Assembly: GCA_002861535.1 (NCBI GenBank)
Contig: PHFO01000012.1
Location: 1-32,923 of the forward strand
Direction of reading: 5' to 3'
DNA length: 32,923 bases
DNA from: Cyanobacteria bacterium M5B4
GTDB lineage: Bacteria > Cyanobacteriota > Cyanobacteriia > Pseudanabaenales > Pseudanabaenaceae
Of this stretch, positions 11,501 to 19,929 are shown one piece after another. The position numbers were made by a program, and so were the translations under genes. Under the pieces are notes generated by a model. That model did not search any database, was not told the DNA's origin, and saw nothing but the letters and a program-made list of their open reading frames with translations. Each line of letters opens with the position of its first letter. Position 1 is the stretch's first letter.

Positions 11501-12212
11501 TTGGTTTACGGTCTCTTTCCCGATCGAAGAAAATGTTGTAACTCAGCAATATGAAGAGCATCATAGGATTGCAGGCTACAAAGGGGAAAGACGCAAGATA
11601 TTAGTTGTAGACGATCGGGATGACAATCGAGACGTCATTTACGGTCTACTTGTACCTTTAGGCTTTCAGTTAATCACTGCTCAAGATGGTGTAGAAGGGA
11701 TAAAGGTAGCAGAGGCAGAAAGACCAGATTTGATCATTACAGACTTAGTAATGCCCAATATGGATGGCTTTGAGATGGTACGTCGCCTGCGTCATAATCC
11801 TTCCTTCTGTCAGACTAAAATCATTGCTTCTTCTGCCAGTGTTTTTCAATCCGATCAAGACCGCTGTATGCAGATAGGTTGTGATGGCTTTGTGGCAAAA
11901 CCTGTACAAGCAGAGGATTTGTTTAAGACGATCAAAAAAGTCTTGAACTTAGAATGGATTGAAGCACAAATGGAAGATGCCAGTGCCAAGGAAACTGTAA
12001 CAAAACCGATCGTCTTTCCTGCATCTAATATAGTGCAAGAATTAAAAGAACTAACTCTCAAAGGCTCTTTGAAAAAGGTGATTAAACGGATCAAACAACT
12101 AGAAGAAGACGATCGTTATACTGAATTTGTCAATCAAGTCAAGTCATTGGCGGAATCCTTCCAAGACCAAAATTTATTAACATTTTTAGAAAATCCTCCT
12201 GCGTCCAACTGA
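8535..12212 (+). CDS. Hybrid sensor histidine kinase: dCache sensor, TM, HAMP, PAS, GAF, HisKA, HATPase_c, receiver
   Basis: Two TM segments flanking a Cache-like extracytoplasmic domain; PAS (FIEVNEAFCKLSGYKSEDVIG); H-box MSHELRTPLNGILGYAQ; N/G boxes (LLGNAIKFTD, GTGLGLSISQRLVQMMGG); receiver ILVVDDRDDNR...ITDLVMPNMDGFEM. Confidence 0.93.
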   Translation: MKLPAIKTAKGYPLRGVLVLAFVTQTILISGLVMIGSWWRERQAIIQVSQQLRSESTKSVTTFLEKYLEGPYLVNSINTKAWELGILDLKDENFERVGKFFWEQMQIYDVSFINFGASNASYIGLERFDDGTLQIWEVSSKKYGNIDNYFYKVDERGNRTTVIREKFDSRLFIDTEAWYKDAVKAGKPLWTSIYSWLDRAVISISASHPLYDKQGKLVGVFGTDLILTQIGKSLQSARLSPNTEIILIEKDGMLVGTSNLSPVSVVENKFAKRLHITESSDPLVGSLGKYLANYSSISELTDRGDLSFVHNNKRYELKITAYVDQHYPGLEWFILVMTPESDLMTLVKQNDYGNIIWIWISLGSTLTLALFTSQFFIKPIKQLSLAFESLARGNLKERLAITGIEEFTHLSDSFNAMADHLTNLIYELEASKANLDQKIQASTKELKLSEEKFAAAFIASPNPIAIIKLPETTFIEVNEAFCKLSGYKSEDVIGRKVAKLGIFTSETFRGISKELLEYGRVRNFEFDYWNRQGEKRTAVVAIEMTDFGSDVYLVAIVNDITEQKRFQLEQERSRAALEQRDIVLYRQNYYLKNLNSDPRTMSGDLSTAFSIFTETLTMALNVDRAGIWLLNEGEGQLVCQDFYAQDDVRHYNGRSVNLDLIKRYWKYIDRDSFLSSEDIHWDEKFSEVVGTPIKDEQVIASFDTKIHLGVKTIGVLTVESLTPHIWLPEEQSFIRSVSDLITLSIQAAERVKTTEELAKAKDSADRANRAKSEFLANMSHELRTPLNGILGYAQILQRQDLPSNVQKGIQTIFNSGNHLLTLINDILDLSKIEARKMELHPHPVHLQSFLRGVIEISTVRAEQKGIEFIHSFSPDLPEGIVTDEKRLRQVLLNLLGNAIKFTDRGYVSLDVKCEGGTGTEKALTFSIADTGIGMTPEQKGLLFQAFQQVGDEQRKAEGTGLGLSISQRLVQMMGGEISVESIYGEGSRFWFTVSFPIEENVVTQQYEEHHRIAGYKGERRKILVVDDRDDNRDVIYGLLVPLGFQLITAQDGVEGIKVAEAERPDLIITDLVMPNMDGFEMVRRLRHNPSFCQTKIIASSASVFQSDQDRCMQIGCDGFVAKPVQAEDLFKTIKKVLNLEWIEAQMEDASAKETVTKPIVFPASNIVQELKELTLKGSLKKVIKRIKQLEEDDRYTEFVNQVKSLAESFQDQNLLTFLENPPASN

Positions 12213-12278
12213 TGTAAGCAGGGCAGGCATAGGAGCAACTTAGAGTTACAATTAAAAAGCTCATTTACACCAAAACCT

Positions 12279-12986
12279 ATGTTCCTGTGGCTCAGAAGAT
12301 GTTTATTACTGCTCTGTTTAGTGTTGGTTGTGGGTTGCACGATCGGTAATGCTAAAGACGTTCCACCAGGGGAAAGTACTGCTGTGGTGAGCAATCGTCC
12401 TAATACCGAGGCAAAGAAAAATTTGAATTTACCTCAATTGCAAGGCACCGCAACAGTGGAATTGAAGTTGAGCTATGGTCCTGTGATCCTAGAAATTGAT
12501 GGCAATAGTGCCCCCATCACCGCGGGCAACTTCGTTGACCTAGTCAGTAAGGGCTTCTACAACGGTCTCACCTTCCATCGGGTCGTTAAGGAACCCTCTC
12601 CCTTTGTGGCTCAGGGGGGCGATCCCCAGGGCACGGGCACGGGTAACTACATTGATGCCAAAACTAACCAAATTCGTTACATTCCCTTAGAGATTTTGGC
12701 AGAGGGAGACAGCAAACCCACTTACAGCAAGGTTCTTCCCCCTGGACAAAAGCCTAAATTGAAGCATGCCCGCGGCGCTGTTGCCATGGCACGCACTCCT
12801 TCCCCTGATTCCGCTTCCTGCCAATTCTACATCGCCCTTGCCGACATCAACTTCCTCGATGGACAGTATGCGGTGTTTGGCTATGTCAAGTCGGGGATGG
12901 AATTTGTCGATCAAATTAAAATGGGCGACAAGATCGAGTCTGCCAAGGTGATTCAGGGGGCAGAGAACCTCAAACTACCTGCCTGA
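12279..12986 (+). CDS. Peptidyl-prolyl cis-trans isomerase, cyclophilin type, predicted lipoprotein
   Basis: [12 protein letters not shown] lipobox; [20 protein letters not shown]...[11 protein letters not shown]...SCQFYIAL...YAVFGYV. Confidence 0.92.
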   Translation: MFLWLRRCLLLLCLVLVVGCTIGNAKDVPPGESTAVVSNRPNTEAKKNLNLPQLQGTATVELKLSYGPVILEIDGNSAPITAGNFVDLVSKGFYNGLTFHRVVKEPSPFVAQGGDPQGTGTGNYIDAKTNQIRYIPLEILAEGDSKPTYSKVLPPGQKPKLKHARGAVAMARTPSPDSASCQFYIALADINFLDGQYAVFGYVKSGMEFVDQIKMGDKIESAKVIQGAENLKLPA

Positions 12987-12990
12987 CCTA

Positions 12991-14001
12991 ATGGCTTGGG
13001 TGACGGGGTTTAGTTGCCTTACTGCCCTCGGCAATACCCAGGCTACTTGGCACAGGCTCCTGCGGGGGGAGACGGGTATCCGATCGGGGGTCGCTCCTGT
13101 GGAGGATTACCCCAGTCTGGAAGCTCTCCTCCTGGCGGCGGTCAAGGAAGCGATCGGGACAAAAGTTCTGCCCCAAAACTGTCCCGTTGTCGTCGGCTCT
13201 AGTCGTCATTATCAATCTGACTTAGAAGCGGGGAGGTGGGTTCTGCCGGCTCGTCTTTCCGCTGTCGTGGCGCAGTTTTTACAGACCCAAGGCACAACGA
13301 TCGGTCTTTCCTGCGCCTGTGCTACGGGGAACTGGGCGATCATCCGCGCCCTGGAATTGTTGCAAGAATGTAACACAGTGGTAATTGCCTGCGCCGATCG
13401 GGCTGTTACGCCCCTGAGTTTAGCGGGCTTTAGGCAGATGGGTGCTCTAGGAACCGAGTGTCATCCCTTTAGCCAGGAGCGCTCCGGTATGATTTTAGGG
13501 GAAGGAGCGGCAGCTATGGTATTAGAAATTGAGGGCAAGGGGTGCCGCGTATTGGGCTGGGGCTGCAGCAACGATGCCAGTCATATCACCACGCCCCAGC
13601 GATCGGGGGAAGCGATCAAGGAGGCAATCCGTCAATGTTTACGGAGGAGCCAGATCAGCCCGGAACAGGTGGACATTATTTGCGCCCACGGCACTGCTAC
13701 CCGCCACAACGACCAGATGGAAGCAGAAATTATCGCCGAAGTGTTTCCCCATCAGCCCTGGGTCTGTGCCAGCAAAGGCGCTACCGGTCACACCCTGGGG
13801 GCATCGGCGCTGATTGAAGCCGTCCTGTGCGTTTTAATGCTACAAAATCAGGTCGTTTTCCCTGTTGTTGGTCTGGCAACACCGGCATTTAATTTACGCC
13901 TGCCCCGCCGATCGGAGTTAGTAGAAGCCAAAATAGCCCTCAACTTAAGTTTTGGTTTTGGTGGGCAAAACACGGCAGTCTGTTTGGGAAAAACCGGCTA
14001 A
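12991..14001 (+). CDS. Beta-ketoacyl-ACP synthase (FabF-like, short paralog)
   Basis: Catalytic Cys (GLSCACATGNWAI), His (CAHGTATRHND) and His (GATGHTLGAS) present; NLSFGFGGQNTA. Confidence 0.87.
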   Translation: MAWVTGFSCLTALGNTQATWHRLLRGETGIRSGVAPVEDYPSLEALLLAAVKEAIGTKVLPQNCPVVVGSSRHYQSDLEAGRWVLPARLSAVVAQFLQTQGTTIGLSCACATGNWAIIRALELLQECNTVVIACADRAVTPLSLAGFRQMGALGTECHPFSQERSGMILGEGAAAMVLEIEGKGCRVLGWGCSNDASHITTPQRSGEAIKEAIRQCLRRSQISPEQVDIICAHGTATRHNDQMEAEIIAEVFPHQPWVCASKGATGHTLGASALIEAVLCVLMLQNQVVFPVVGLATPAFNLRLPRRSELVEAKIALNLSFGFGGQNTAVCLGKTG

Positions 14002-14004
14002 CAT

Positions 14005-14121
14005 CAAGACTTACGTTGCTTTTTCGGAAACCCTCACCCTCTACTAGAAAAAATTGATCTACTTCCCTTCTCCCTTCCCCTGAGCTTGTCGGAGGGGCAT
14101 TTTTCCTCAGCGTAAGTCCTG
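14005..14121. repeat. MITE-like dispersed element, copy C, with 6-bp TSD TAACAT
   Basis: TAACAT (13999-14004)|CAAGACTTACGTTGC...GCGTAAGTCCTG|TAACAT (14122-14127). Confidence 0.85.
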
Positions 14122-14173
14122 TAACATAATAAGGACTGTTTTTGTAAGATAGAAGAATCACGGAGATATAACC

Positions 14174-14491
14174 ATGACTTTCTTTAATTCCGAAATTGTG
14201 CAGGATGAAGCCCGCCGCCTGTGGCAAGACTATCAATCTCTGATTAACCTGGGAAGTAACTACGGTAAATTCGATCGGGAAGGGAAAAAACTTTACATCG
14301 CCCAGATGGAAGCAATGACCGATCGGTTTCACATCTTTTTGAAGCGGTTTGAACTATCCGATGACTTTATGGCAAAAATGACCATGAAACAGATGCAGAT
14401 GCAATTGTCCCAAATCGGCATGACTCCACAGCAGATGTTTGATCAAATTAACCACACCCTCGCCGCTATGAAACAAGAACTAGAAAAATGA
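14174..14491 (+). CDS. DUF1825 family protein
   Basis: MTFFNSEIVQDEARRLWQDYQSLINLGSNYGKFDREGKKLYIAQMEAM...; recognised conserved cyanobacterial family. Confidence 0.8.
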   Translation: MTFFNSEIVQDEARRLWQDYQSLINLGSNYGKFDREGKKLYIAQMEAMTDRFHIFLKRFELSDDFMAKMTMKQMQMQLSQIGMTPQQMFDQINHTLAAMKQELEK

Positions 14492-14781
14492 AAGAACTGC
14501 TCTTTGCTACTTCTCTATTTCCCTATTTGTTCTTTTTGTGGTTTATTACTCGCTCCCAAAGGTTACCCAAGCTAGCTTTGGCAGGATTCTATGGCACTCT
14601 CGTTTTTGTAGCAGTTACCATACCCGCAGGAATTTATGCTGCCAACCATTATCACACGGGTTTAGCCAATGTAGATTGGTTGCACGGCGGGGCGGAGTTT
14701 TTTCTGACAGCCAGCAATATCATTTTGGTTATGGGTTTATCTTCCCTGTCTAAATTAACTTCTGAGCCTAAAGAACAATAA
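14488..14781 (+). CDS. Small membrane protein, DUF3593-like
   Basis: Three hydrophobic segments; SLFPYLFFLWFITRS...VTIPAGIYAANHYHTGLANVDWLHGGAEFFLTASN; overlaps preceding stop by 4 nt. Confidence 0.7.
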   Translation: MKELLFATSLFPYLFFLWFITRSQRLPKLALAGFYGTLVFVAVTIPAGIYAANHYHTGLANVDWLHGGAEFFLTASNIILVMGLSSLSKLTSEPKEQ

Positions 14782-14798
14782 CAACATCGGCAATTCTG

Positions 14799-15767
14799 TC
14801 AACATTCCTCTGCAAATACCCCCATGCGACGGAACTTTTGATAACGCAATTGCAACCGATCGGCGGGGGAAAGCTGTTGTAAACGATTCAAGTTTTTGAG
14901 CAAGCATTGCTTTAGGGCAGAGGCGGCAAGCAAAGGCTGACGGTGGGCTGCCCCTGGCGGTTCGGGCAAAATTTCATCAATCACGCCCAGCTTTTTCAGG
15001 TCAGTTGCCGTAATCTTTAGGGCTTCCGCAGCCTTCGGCGCTTTAGAACTATCCCGCCACAAAATTGCCGCACAAGCCTCCGGCGTTGCCACCGTGTAGA
15101 TCGAATACTCCAGCATAATTAGATGGTCGCCGATCCCTAGACCCAGAGCGCCCCCAGAGCCGCCCTCCCCAATTACCGTGCAGATGATGGGGACTTCCAA
15201 GTGAAACATCTCCCGCAAGTTCACCGCGATCGCTTCCCCCTGTCCCTCTTCCTCGGCAGAAACCCCAGGATAGGCGCCCGGAGTATCAATTAAAGTGATG
15301 ATCGGCAAACGGAACCGATCGGCGTGTTCCATCAAGCGGAGGGCTTTGCGGTAGCCCCCAGGGGAAGCCATGCCAAAATTGCGTAACACATTGTCCTTAG
15401 TATCCCTGCCCTTTTGATGTCCCAAAATTAACACCGGTTGCCCCCCCAAGCGCCCAATTCCTCCTACCAGGGCGGGGTCATCCCGCAAACAGCGATCGCC
15501 GTGGAGCTCTACCCACTCCTCCGTCATAGATTGAATGTAGTCCAGAGTACTGGGGCGGCGGGGATGGCGGGCAATTTGCATCCGTTGGGAGGGAGAGAGG
15601 GTACTAAAAATTTCTTGGCGCAGATGGTCAGCCCTTTGTTCTAATTGGGATAACTGTTCCGCTACATCGACCTGATTTTCCCGCGCCAATTCGCGGATTT
15701 GGTCGATGCGCTGCTCTAGCTCCACCAAGGGTTTTTCAAAACTAAGGACGATCGTGCGCTCTGCCAT
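14799..15767 (-). CDS. accA: Acetyl-CoA carboxylase carboxyltransferase subunit alpha
   Basis: [27 protein letters not shown]...[13 protein letters not shown]...[41 protein letters not shown]. Confidence 0.96.
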   Translation of the reverse strand: MAERTIVLSFEKPLVELEQRIDQIRELARENQVDVAEQLSQLEQRADHLRQEIFSTLSPSQRMQIARHPRRPSTLDYIQSMTEEWVELHGDRCLRDDPALVGGIGRLGGQPVLILGHQKGRDTKDNVLRNFGMASPGGYRKALRLMEHADRFRLPIITLIDTPGAYPGVSAEEEGQGEAIAVNLREMFHLEVPIICTVIGEGGSGGALGLGIGDHLIMLEYSIYTVATPEACAAILWRDSSKAPKAAEALKITATDLKKLGVIDEILPEPPGAAHRQPLLAASALKQCLLKNLNRLQQLSPADRLQLRYQKFRRMGVFAEEC

Positions 15768-15858
15768 GGATGTTGCTGTCTACTCTTTAACCATAACCAT
15801 ACCTATAATAAGGCGCGAATCGATTAAACTTATTACGTGTAGGCATAATAAAAATTTT

Positions 15859-16488
15859 GTGGCAATTGCTCAACAACTCGATCGGATTGTCCAGGGCGTA
15901 GCCCTGTGGAATGAATGGCGGTCTGAACATCCAGATACCCCTATTGATTTGAGTAATAGTAACCTGAGTGAACTAGATTTAGCAGGGGTGAACCTCTCCT
16001 TTGCCAAACTAAACGGGGTAGATTTTTGCGACAGCAATTTAGTTGCCGCCGACCTCCGCTGTACCAACTTGAGGGGAAGTAACCTCAGCGATGCCGATAT
16101 GATGGGCGTCAATCTCAGCTACAGCAACCTCACGCGGGCGGTCATGGCGGGGGTAAACCTGAGCGGCGCCAAATTACAACGCGCCAACCTCAGCCGTGCC
16201 CTGTTAGTGGGGGCAGACTTGAGCCAAGCCGACCTCACCGAATCCGAAATGCTAAATACAAAACTCCGGCGTGCCAACCTCCAGGGCGCAAAACTAGGAG
16301 AAGCAGACCTCACCGAAGCCAACCTCTGCGAAGCTAATTTACAGAGTGCCGATTTACGGCATACTATTCTCAGTGAGGCAGACTTGAGTGACGCAAACTT
16401 AGAGAGGGCTCTGATATCGGAGCAGACTGTTTTGGGGGATGCTATCCTTTTAGGTGCTGTCATGCCCGATGGCAAAATCGTGGAATGA
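15859..16488 (+). CDS. Pentapeptide repeat protein 1
   Basis: Repeated A(D/N)Lxx units; GTG start at 15859 in frame of ORF 15706..16488, giving VAIAQQLDRIVQGVALWNEWR. Confidence 0.85.
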   Translation: MAIAQQLDRIVQGVALWNEWRSEHPDTPIDLSNSNLSELDLAGVNLSFAKLNGVDFCDSNLVAADLRCTNLRGSNLSDADMMGVNLSYSNLTRAVMAGVNLSGAKLQRANLSRALLVGADLSQADLTESEMLNTKLRRANLQGAKLGEADLTEANLCEANLQSADLRHTILSEADLSDANLERALISEQTVLGDAILLGAVMPDGKIVE

Positions 16489-16501
16489 GGAGTTAAACAC
16501 T

Positions 16502-16918
16502 GTGGCAGATCGCAATCAACTGGAAAAGTTAAAGCAGGGTGCTCAAGCCTGGAATAGTTGGCGCAAAGAAAATAAGGACGTAAAGATCGACCTCGAAGAA
16601 GCTGCCCTGAGTACTGCTCACTTGGAAGGGGTTAATTTATCGGGTGCGCTTCTCAGTAAGGCGGTGCTAATCGGTGCTAACCTTGCCCATAGTGACTTGA
16701 GTGGGGCAAACCTAGAAAAAGCAGACCTCCTTGGTGCTAACCTCGATCATGCTATGCTGATCGGCACTAACTTAGCGGGGGCTGACCTCAGTGATGCTAA
16801 GCTCAATAATGCCTTAATGATTGCAGCCAACCTCAAAGGAGCGGAAATTAGCGATGCTAGCTTTGAAAACGCTAACTTGTTCCGTGCCACTATGCCCGAT
16901 GGCAGTACCCACCCTTAG
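16502..16918 (+). CDS. Pentapeptide repeat protein 2
   Basis: VADRNQLEKLKQGAQAWNSWRKENKDVKIDL followed by A(D/N)L repeats; GTG start 16502. Confidence 0.83.
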   Translation: MADRNQLEKLKQGAQAWNSWRKENKDVKIDLEEAALSTAHLEGVNLSGALLSKAVLIGANLAHSDLSGANLEKADLLGANLDHAMLIGTNLAGADLSDAKLNNALMIAANLKGAEISDASFENANLFRATMPDGSTHP

Positions 16919-16921
16919 TCT

Positions 16922-17569
16922 ATGGCGGATAGTCAACTTTTAGCTCTAATCAAGAAGGGAGTGCCCCAGTGGAATGCCTGGAAAGCAATACAACCCAAGT
17001 CCCTCAAAATTGACCTGCGGGGGGCAGAGTTGCGGATGGCACTCCTCAAGGGGGTAGATTTTAGTGAAGTGGATTTGCGATCGGCGGACCTTTCCTATAC
17101 TAATTTGACCCAAGCCTACCTAGACAGCGCCGATTTGGAGGGGGCATACCTCAGAGAAGCTAACTTACGATCGGCGGATCTACGCCGAACCAACTTGATG
17201 GAAGCAGATTTAAGGGGTGTTAATTTGCGGGAGGCGATTTTAGACAACACCACCAGAATTGAACCCAAATGGCGTTTAATCTGGGAAATTTTGAATCAGG
17301 GGGCTAGTGGCAGGGATTTAATGGGCATTGATTTGAGCTACGGCAATCTGAGTTTTGTGGATTTTTCCTACGGGCAGTTGACCTACGCCAATCTAAGTTA
17401 CGCTAATTTTCGGGATGCAGATTTGCAGTATGCCATTTTGGTAGGGGCAGACCTGCGCTACTGTCAGTTTAGTGGGGCAAATTTGCGGGGCGCTCAGTTA
17501 GACGGGGCTGTGGTGGAAGGAACTATATTTAACGGTGCGATTCTGCCCGATGGTTCTCTCTACAGCTAA
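16922..17569 (+). CDS. Pentapeptide repeat protein 3 with internal KWRLIWEILNQGASGRDL spacer
   Basis: MADSQLLALIKKGVPQWNAWK... and two pentapeptide blocks. Confidence 0.87.
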   Translation: MADSQLLALIKKGVPQWNAWKAIQPKSLKIDLRGAELRMALLKGVDFSEVDLRSADLSYTNLTQAYLDSADLEGAYLREANLRSADLRRTNLMEADLRGVNLREAILDNTTRIEPKWRLIWEILNQGASGRDLMGIDLSYGNLSFVDFSYGQLTYANLSYANFRDADLQYAILVGADLRYCQFSGANLRGAQLDGAVVEGTIFNGAILPDGSLYS

Positions 17570-18731
17570 AAATTTGCTTTTAATTGGCGGTGGTCATAGT
17601 CATGCCTTGGTATTGCATTATTGGCGCTCTTTGCCTGGAGTAGACTTGACTTTAATCAGCGAAAATTCTACTACTCCTTATTCGGGCATGGTGCCTGGTT
17701 ACATTGCCGGTTTCTACGATCGGGAGGAGTGTTTTATTGACTTAGAAGAACTATGCCACCGATCGGGGGCGCATTTTATTAAAGATAGGGTGACGGCTTT
17801 AGATTTAGATAGTCAAACCGTCAGAATTACCGATCGTTCTCTTAGTTTTGATCTGGTTTCTTTGGATATTGGTAGTAGTCCCCTTGTGCCCGACAGTGTT
17901 AGTAGTCCCTGGGTGATTCCTGTTAAACCGATCGGGCAGTTCCTGGCTCGTTGGGAGGAAATTAGACAAATCCATCGCCCTTTAACGATCGCTATTGTGG
18001 GGGGCGGAGCGGGGGGCGTAGAGTTAGCCTTTGCTATTGCATCTAAGTTGCAAAATTCTCAGATTCACTTAATTCATCAAGGTAAAAATTTACTACCTAG
18101 TCATAATGATTGGGTACAACAAAAGGCATTACAAAAGTTAGAAGCACGAGGTATCAAGGTGCATCTAAATAATGCGGTCGTCCAAGTTAAAGACCAGATT
18201 TTAAGCAGTCATACCGGTTTCCACTTGACCTGCGATTTTGTCCTTTGGGTCACCCAGGCTAGGGGTGCTTCCTGGCTGCGATCGAGTGGCTTGACCCTAG
18301 ACGATCGGGACTTTATTTTGGTCAATAATTGCTTACGATCGGTGTCCCATCCTTTTGTGTTTGCCAGCGGCGATATTGCTAGTTTAGTCAATTGCCCTCT
18401 CCCCAAGGCGGGTGTATTTGCAGTGCGGCAAGGATTGCCCCTATATCGCAATTTACGGCGGAGCTTGCACAATCAGTCCCTTGTTCCTTTCCGTCCCCCT
18501 GTCAACTACCTGAGTTTAATCGGTACTGGAGACGGTAGAGCGATCGCTTCCTGGGGACGATGGGGGGGCAGAAGGGCGGTGGCTATGGCATGTCAAAAAC
18601 TATATCGATCGGCGGTTTATGGCAAAATTAGGGAGGCACATACGCCAAGCAATTGCTTCTCCGTTTTAGAAGAGATCAGGACTTACGTTGCTTTTTCTGA
18701 AACCCTCTCCCTTTTTGGGAGAAGGGATTGA
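17550..18731 (+). CDS. FAD-dependent oxidoreductase related to the N-terminal (NDH-like) domain of SelD-fusion proteins; C-terminus read from inserted repeat
   Basis: KNLLLIGGGHSHALVLHYWRSLPGVDLTLISENSTTPYSGMVPGYIAGFYDREECFIDL; second Rossmann IAIVGGGAGGVELAFAIASKL; final codons TYVAFSETLSLFGRRD and stop are inside repeat copy D. Confidence 0.83.
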   Translation: MVLSTAKNLLLIGGGHSHALVLHYWRSLPGVDLTLISENSTTPYSGMVPGYIAGFYDREECFIDLEELCHRSGAHFIKDRVTALDLDSQTVRITDRSLSFDLVSLDIGSSPLVPDSVSSPWVIPVKPIGQFLARWEEIRQIHRPLTIAIVGGGAGGVELAFAIASKLQNSQIHLIHQGKNLLPSHNDWVQQKALQKLEARGIKVHLNNAVVQVKDQILSSHTGFHLTCDFVLWVTQARGASWLRSSGLTLDDRDFILVNNCLRSVSHPFVFASGDIASLVNCPLPKAGVFAVRQGLPLYRNLRRSLHNQSLVPFRPPVNYLSLIGTGDGRAIASWGRWGGRRAVAMACQKLYRSAVYGKIREAHTPSNCFSVLEEIRTYVAFSETLSLFGRRD

Positions 18732-18753
18732 GAGATGAGTCAGTGTAAGTCCT
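18677..18753. repeat. MITE-like dispersed element, copy D
   Basis: CAGGACTTACGTTGCTTTTTCTGAAACCCTCTCCCTTTTTGGGAG...GTGTAAGTCCT; flanks AGAGAT / AGAGCT (5/6). Confidence 0.8.
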
Positions 18754-18755
18754 AG

Positions 18756-18772
18756 AGCTGATAAAATCAGCT
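18756..18772. repeat. Perfect inverted repeat AGCTGAT-AAA-ATCAGCT
   Basis: Read directly; 31 bp upstream of ORF 18804. Confidence 0.7.
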
Positions 18773-18803
18773 ATAAACATGCCCTTAGTGCTGACAAAAA
18801 CTT

Positions 18804-19295
18804 ATGAGTATTTCCTTTGAGCAAGCGATCGAAGCTACCGCATCTTTACTCAACCGATCGGATTTATCTCCCCAGCAATTAGGGGAAGAAATCGCCAGCC
18901 TAATTAGCACAGAAAGCGGTGCGCGGGGATTTTTTGTAACTTTTTTAACAGGAGATTGGGAACTTGCCGATCGTCCTACACCCTACATACTGCAAGCCCT
19001 GCGGGATTTCCCCCACCCCGCCGCGGAATTGTTGGTCAAAAACCTTGCCATGTCTACAGCAATGGCAATTACCCACCGCCGCAATCAGCAACTAGACCTC
19101 GCCCAGAGCTCCGATCGGGTACAACAGCGTTCCCGTCTGCTGATCCAACAAGTGGGCAGTCCCGAACTACAAACGATCGTGGCGGACATGAGCCGGGGAA
19201 ACTATGAATCCTTCTTCGACAAATGGGGCTATGACAGCGAACAGCGCCAGGCGATTGCTCAACAACTACAGGCTTGTCTGGAACAGCCAATCTAA
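18804..19295 (+). CDS. Conserved cyanobacterial hypothetical protein
   Basis: 163-aa ORF with uniform coding character; no family named. Confidence 0.65.
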   Translation: MSISFEQAIEATASLLNRSDLSPQQLGEEIASLISTESGARGFFVTFLTGDWELADRPTPYILQALRDFPHPAAELLVKNLAMSTAMAITHRRNQQLDLAQSSDRVQQRSRLLIQQVGSPELQTIVADMSRGNYESFFDKWGYDSEQRQAIAQQLQACLEQPI

Positions 19296-19472
19296 AATCT
19301 GGCTGAATTGATGAATGTTGATAAAACTCAACTGATATAACACCATCAACAGGGGAGCCTCCTGGCGTAACTGCATCCGTTTTGCCACATCCAATTGCTC
19401 CCGATCGATAATGCGGGAATTGAGCAGATATTCTTCTAAAATCCCCTGGTTAGGGGGTAGAACAAAACTCAT
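19266..19472 (-). CDS. DUF2949-like small protein
   Basis: NQGILEEYLLNSRIIDREQLDVAKRMQLRQEAPLLMVLYQLSFINIHQFSQILDWL; antiparallel 3' overlap with preceding gene. Confidence 0.65.
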   Translation of the reverse strand: MSFVLPPNQGILEEYLLNSRIIDREQLDVAKRMQLRQEAPLLMVLYQLSFINIHQFSQILDWLFQTSL

Positions 19473-19486
19473 GGCACATTTCTAGT

Positions 19487-19888
19487 TCAAGGGCAGAAAC
19501 ATACATCATATTCCCTAGAAAAGCAACCGTTATTCAGCTGCAATTCCCCGTCTGTATCCATGGCGGTGAGGGTTCGGCGAGGCTCTTGGGAAACTTCTGC
19601 AAGGGGCAGTTCATCAACTTTTTCTACGGCGGGGCTAATAAATTCAAAGTGACTTGAGCCGTCCGGATGAATGATTATACTATAAATAACACTAGGTGAA
19701 ACTGTTAATAATTCTTGTAGTTCGGCTTCCTTAGAAGTCAAGACTTGCTTAAAATCTCTTTCGCAGATTAAGCACTGTTCTTTAGCAGATGCAAAAGCGT
19801 TAATTATTTGTCTGAAGTATTCAAATAATGCTTCTATTTTACTGTCCCATAGATTTAGGTTGCTGAAGGAAGGGGACTTGTCTTTCAT
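19487..19888 (-). CDS. Hypothetical protein, PAS-like segment, possibly a truncated remnant
   Basis: LTVSPSVIYSIIIHPDGSSHFEFISPAVEKV resembles the start of a PAS domain; ends abruptly. Confidence 0.45.
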   Translation of the reverse strand: MKDKSPSFSNLNLWDSKIEALFEYFRQIINAFASAKEQCLICERDFKQVLTSKEAELQELLTVSPSVIYSIIIHPDGSSHFEFISPAVEKVDELPLAEVSQEPRRTLTAMDTDGELQLNNGCFSREYDVCFCP

Positions 19889-19929
19889 TTGCTGACCTCA
19901 ATGTTGATTACGGTCTTCATGCTTTTTCC

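Noticed and set aside
13529-13817. Two overlapping plus-strand ORFs within the KAS gene
   Set aside because: Alternate frames of a gene with intact catalytic Cys-His-His.
16119-16475. Minus-strand ORFs in the pentapeptide genes
   Set aside because: Produced by the periodic codon pattern of the pentapeptide repeats on the other strand.
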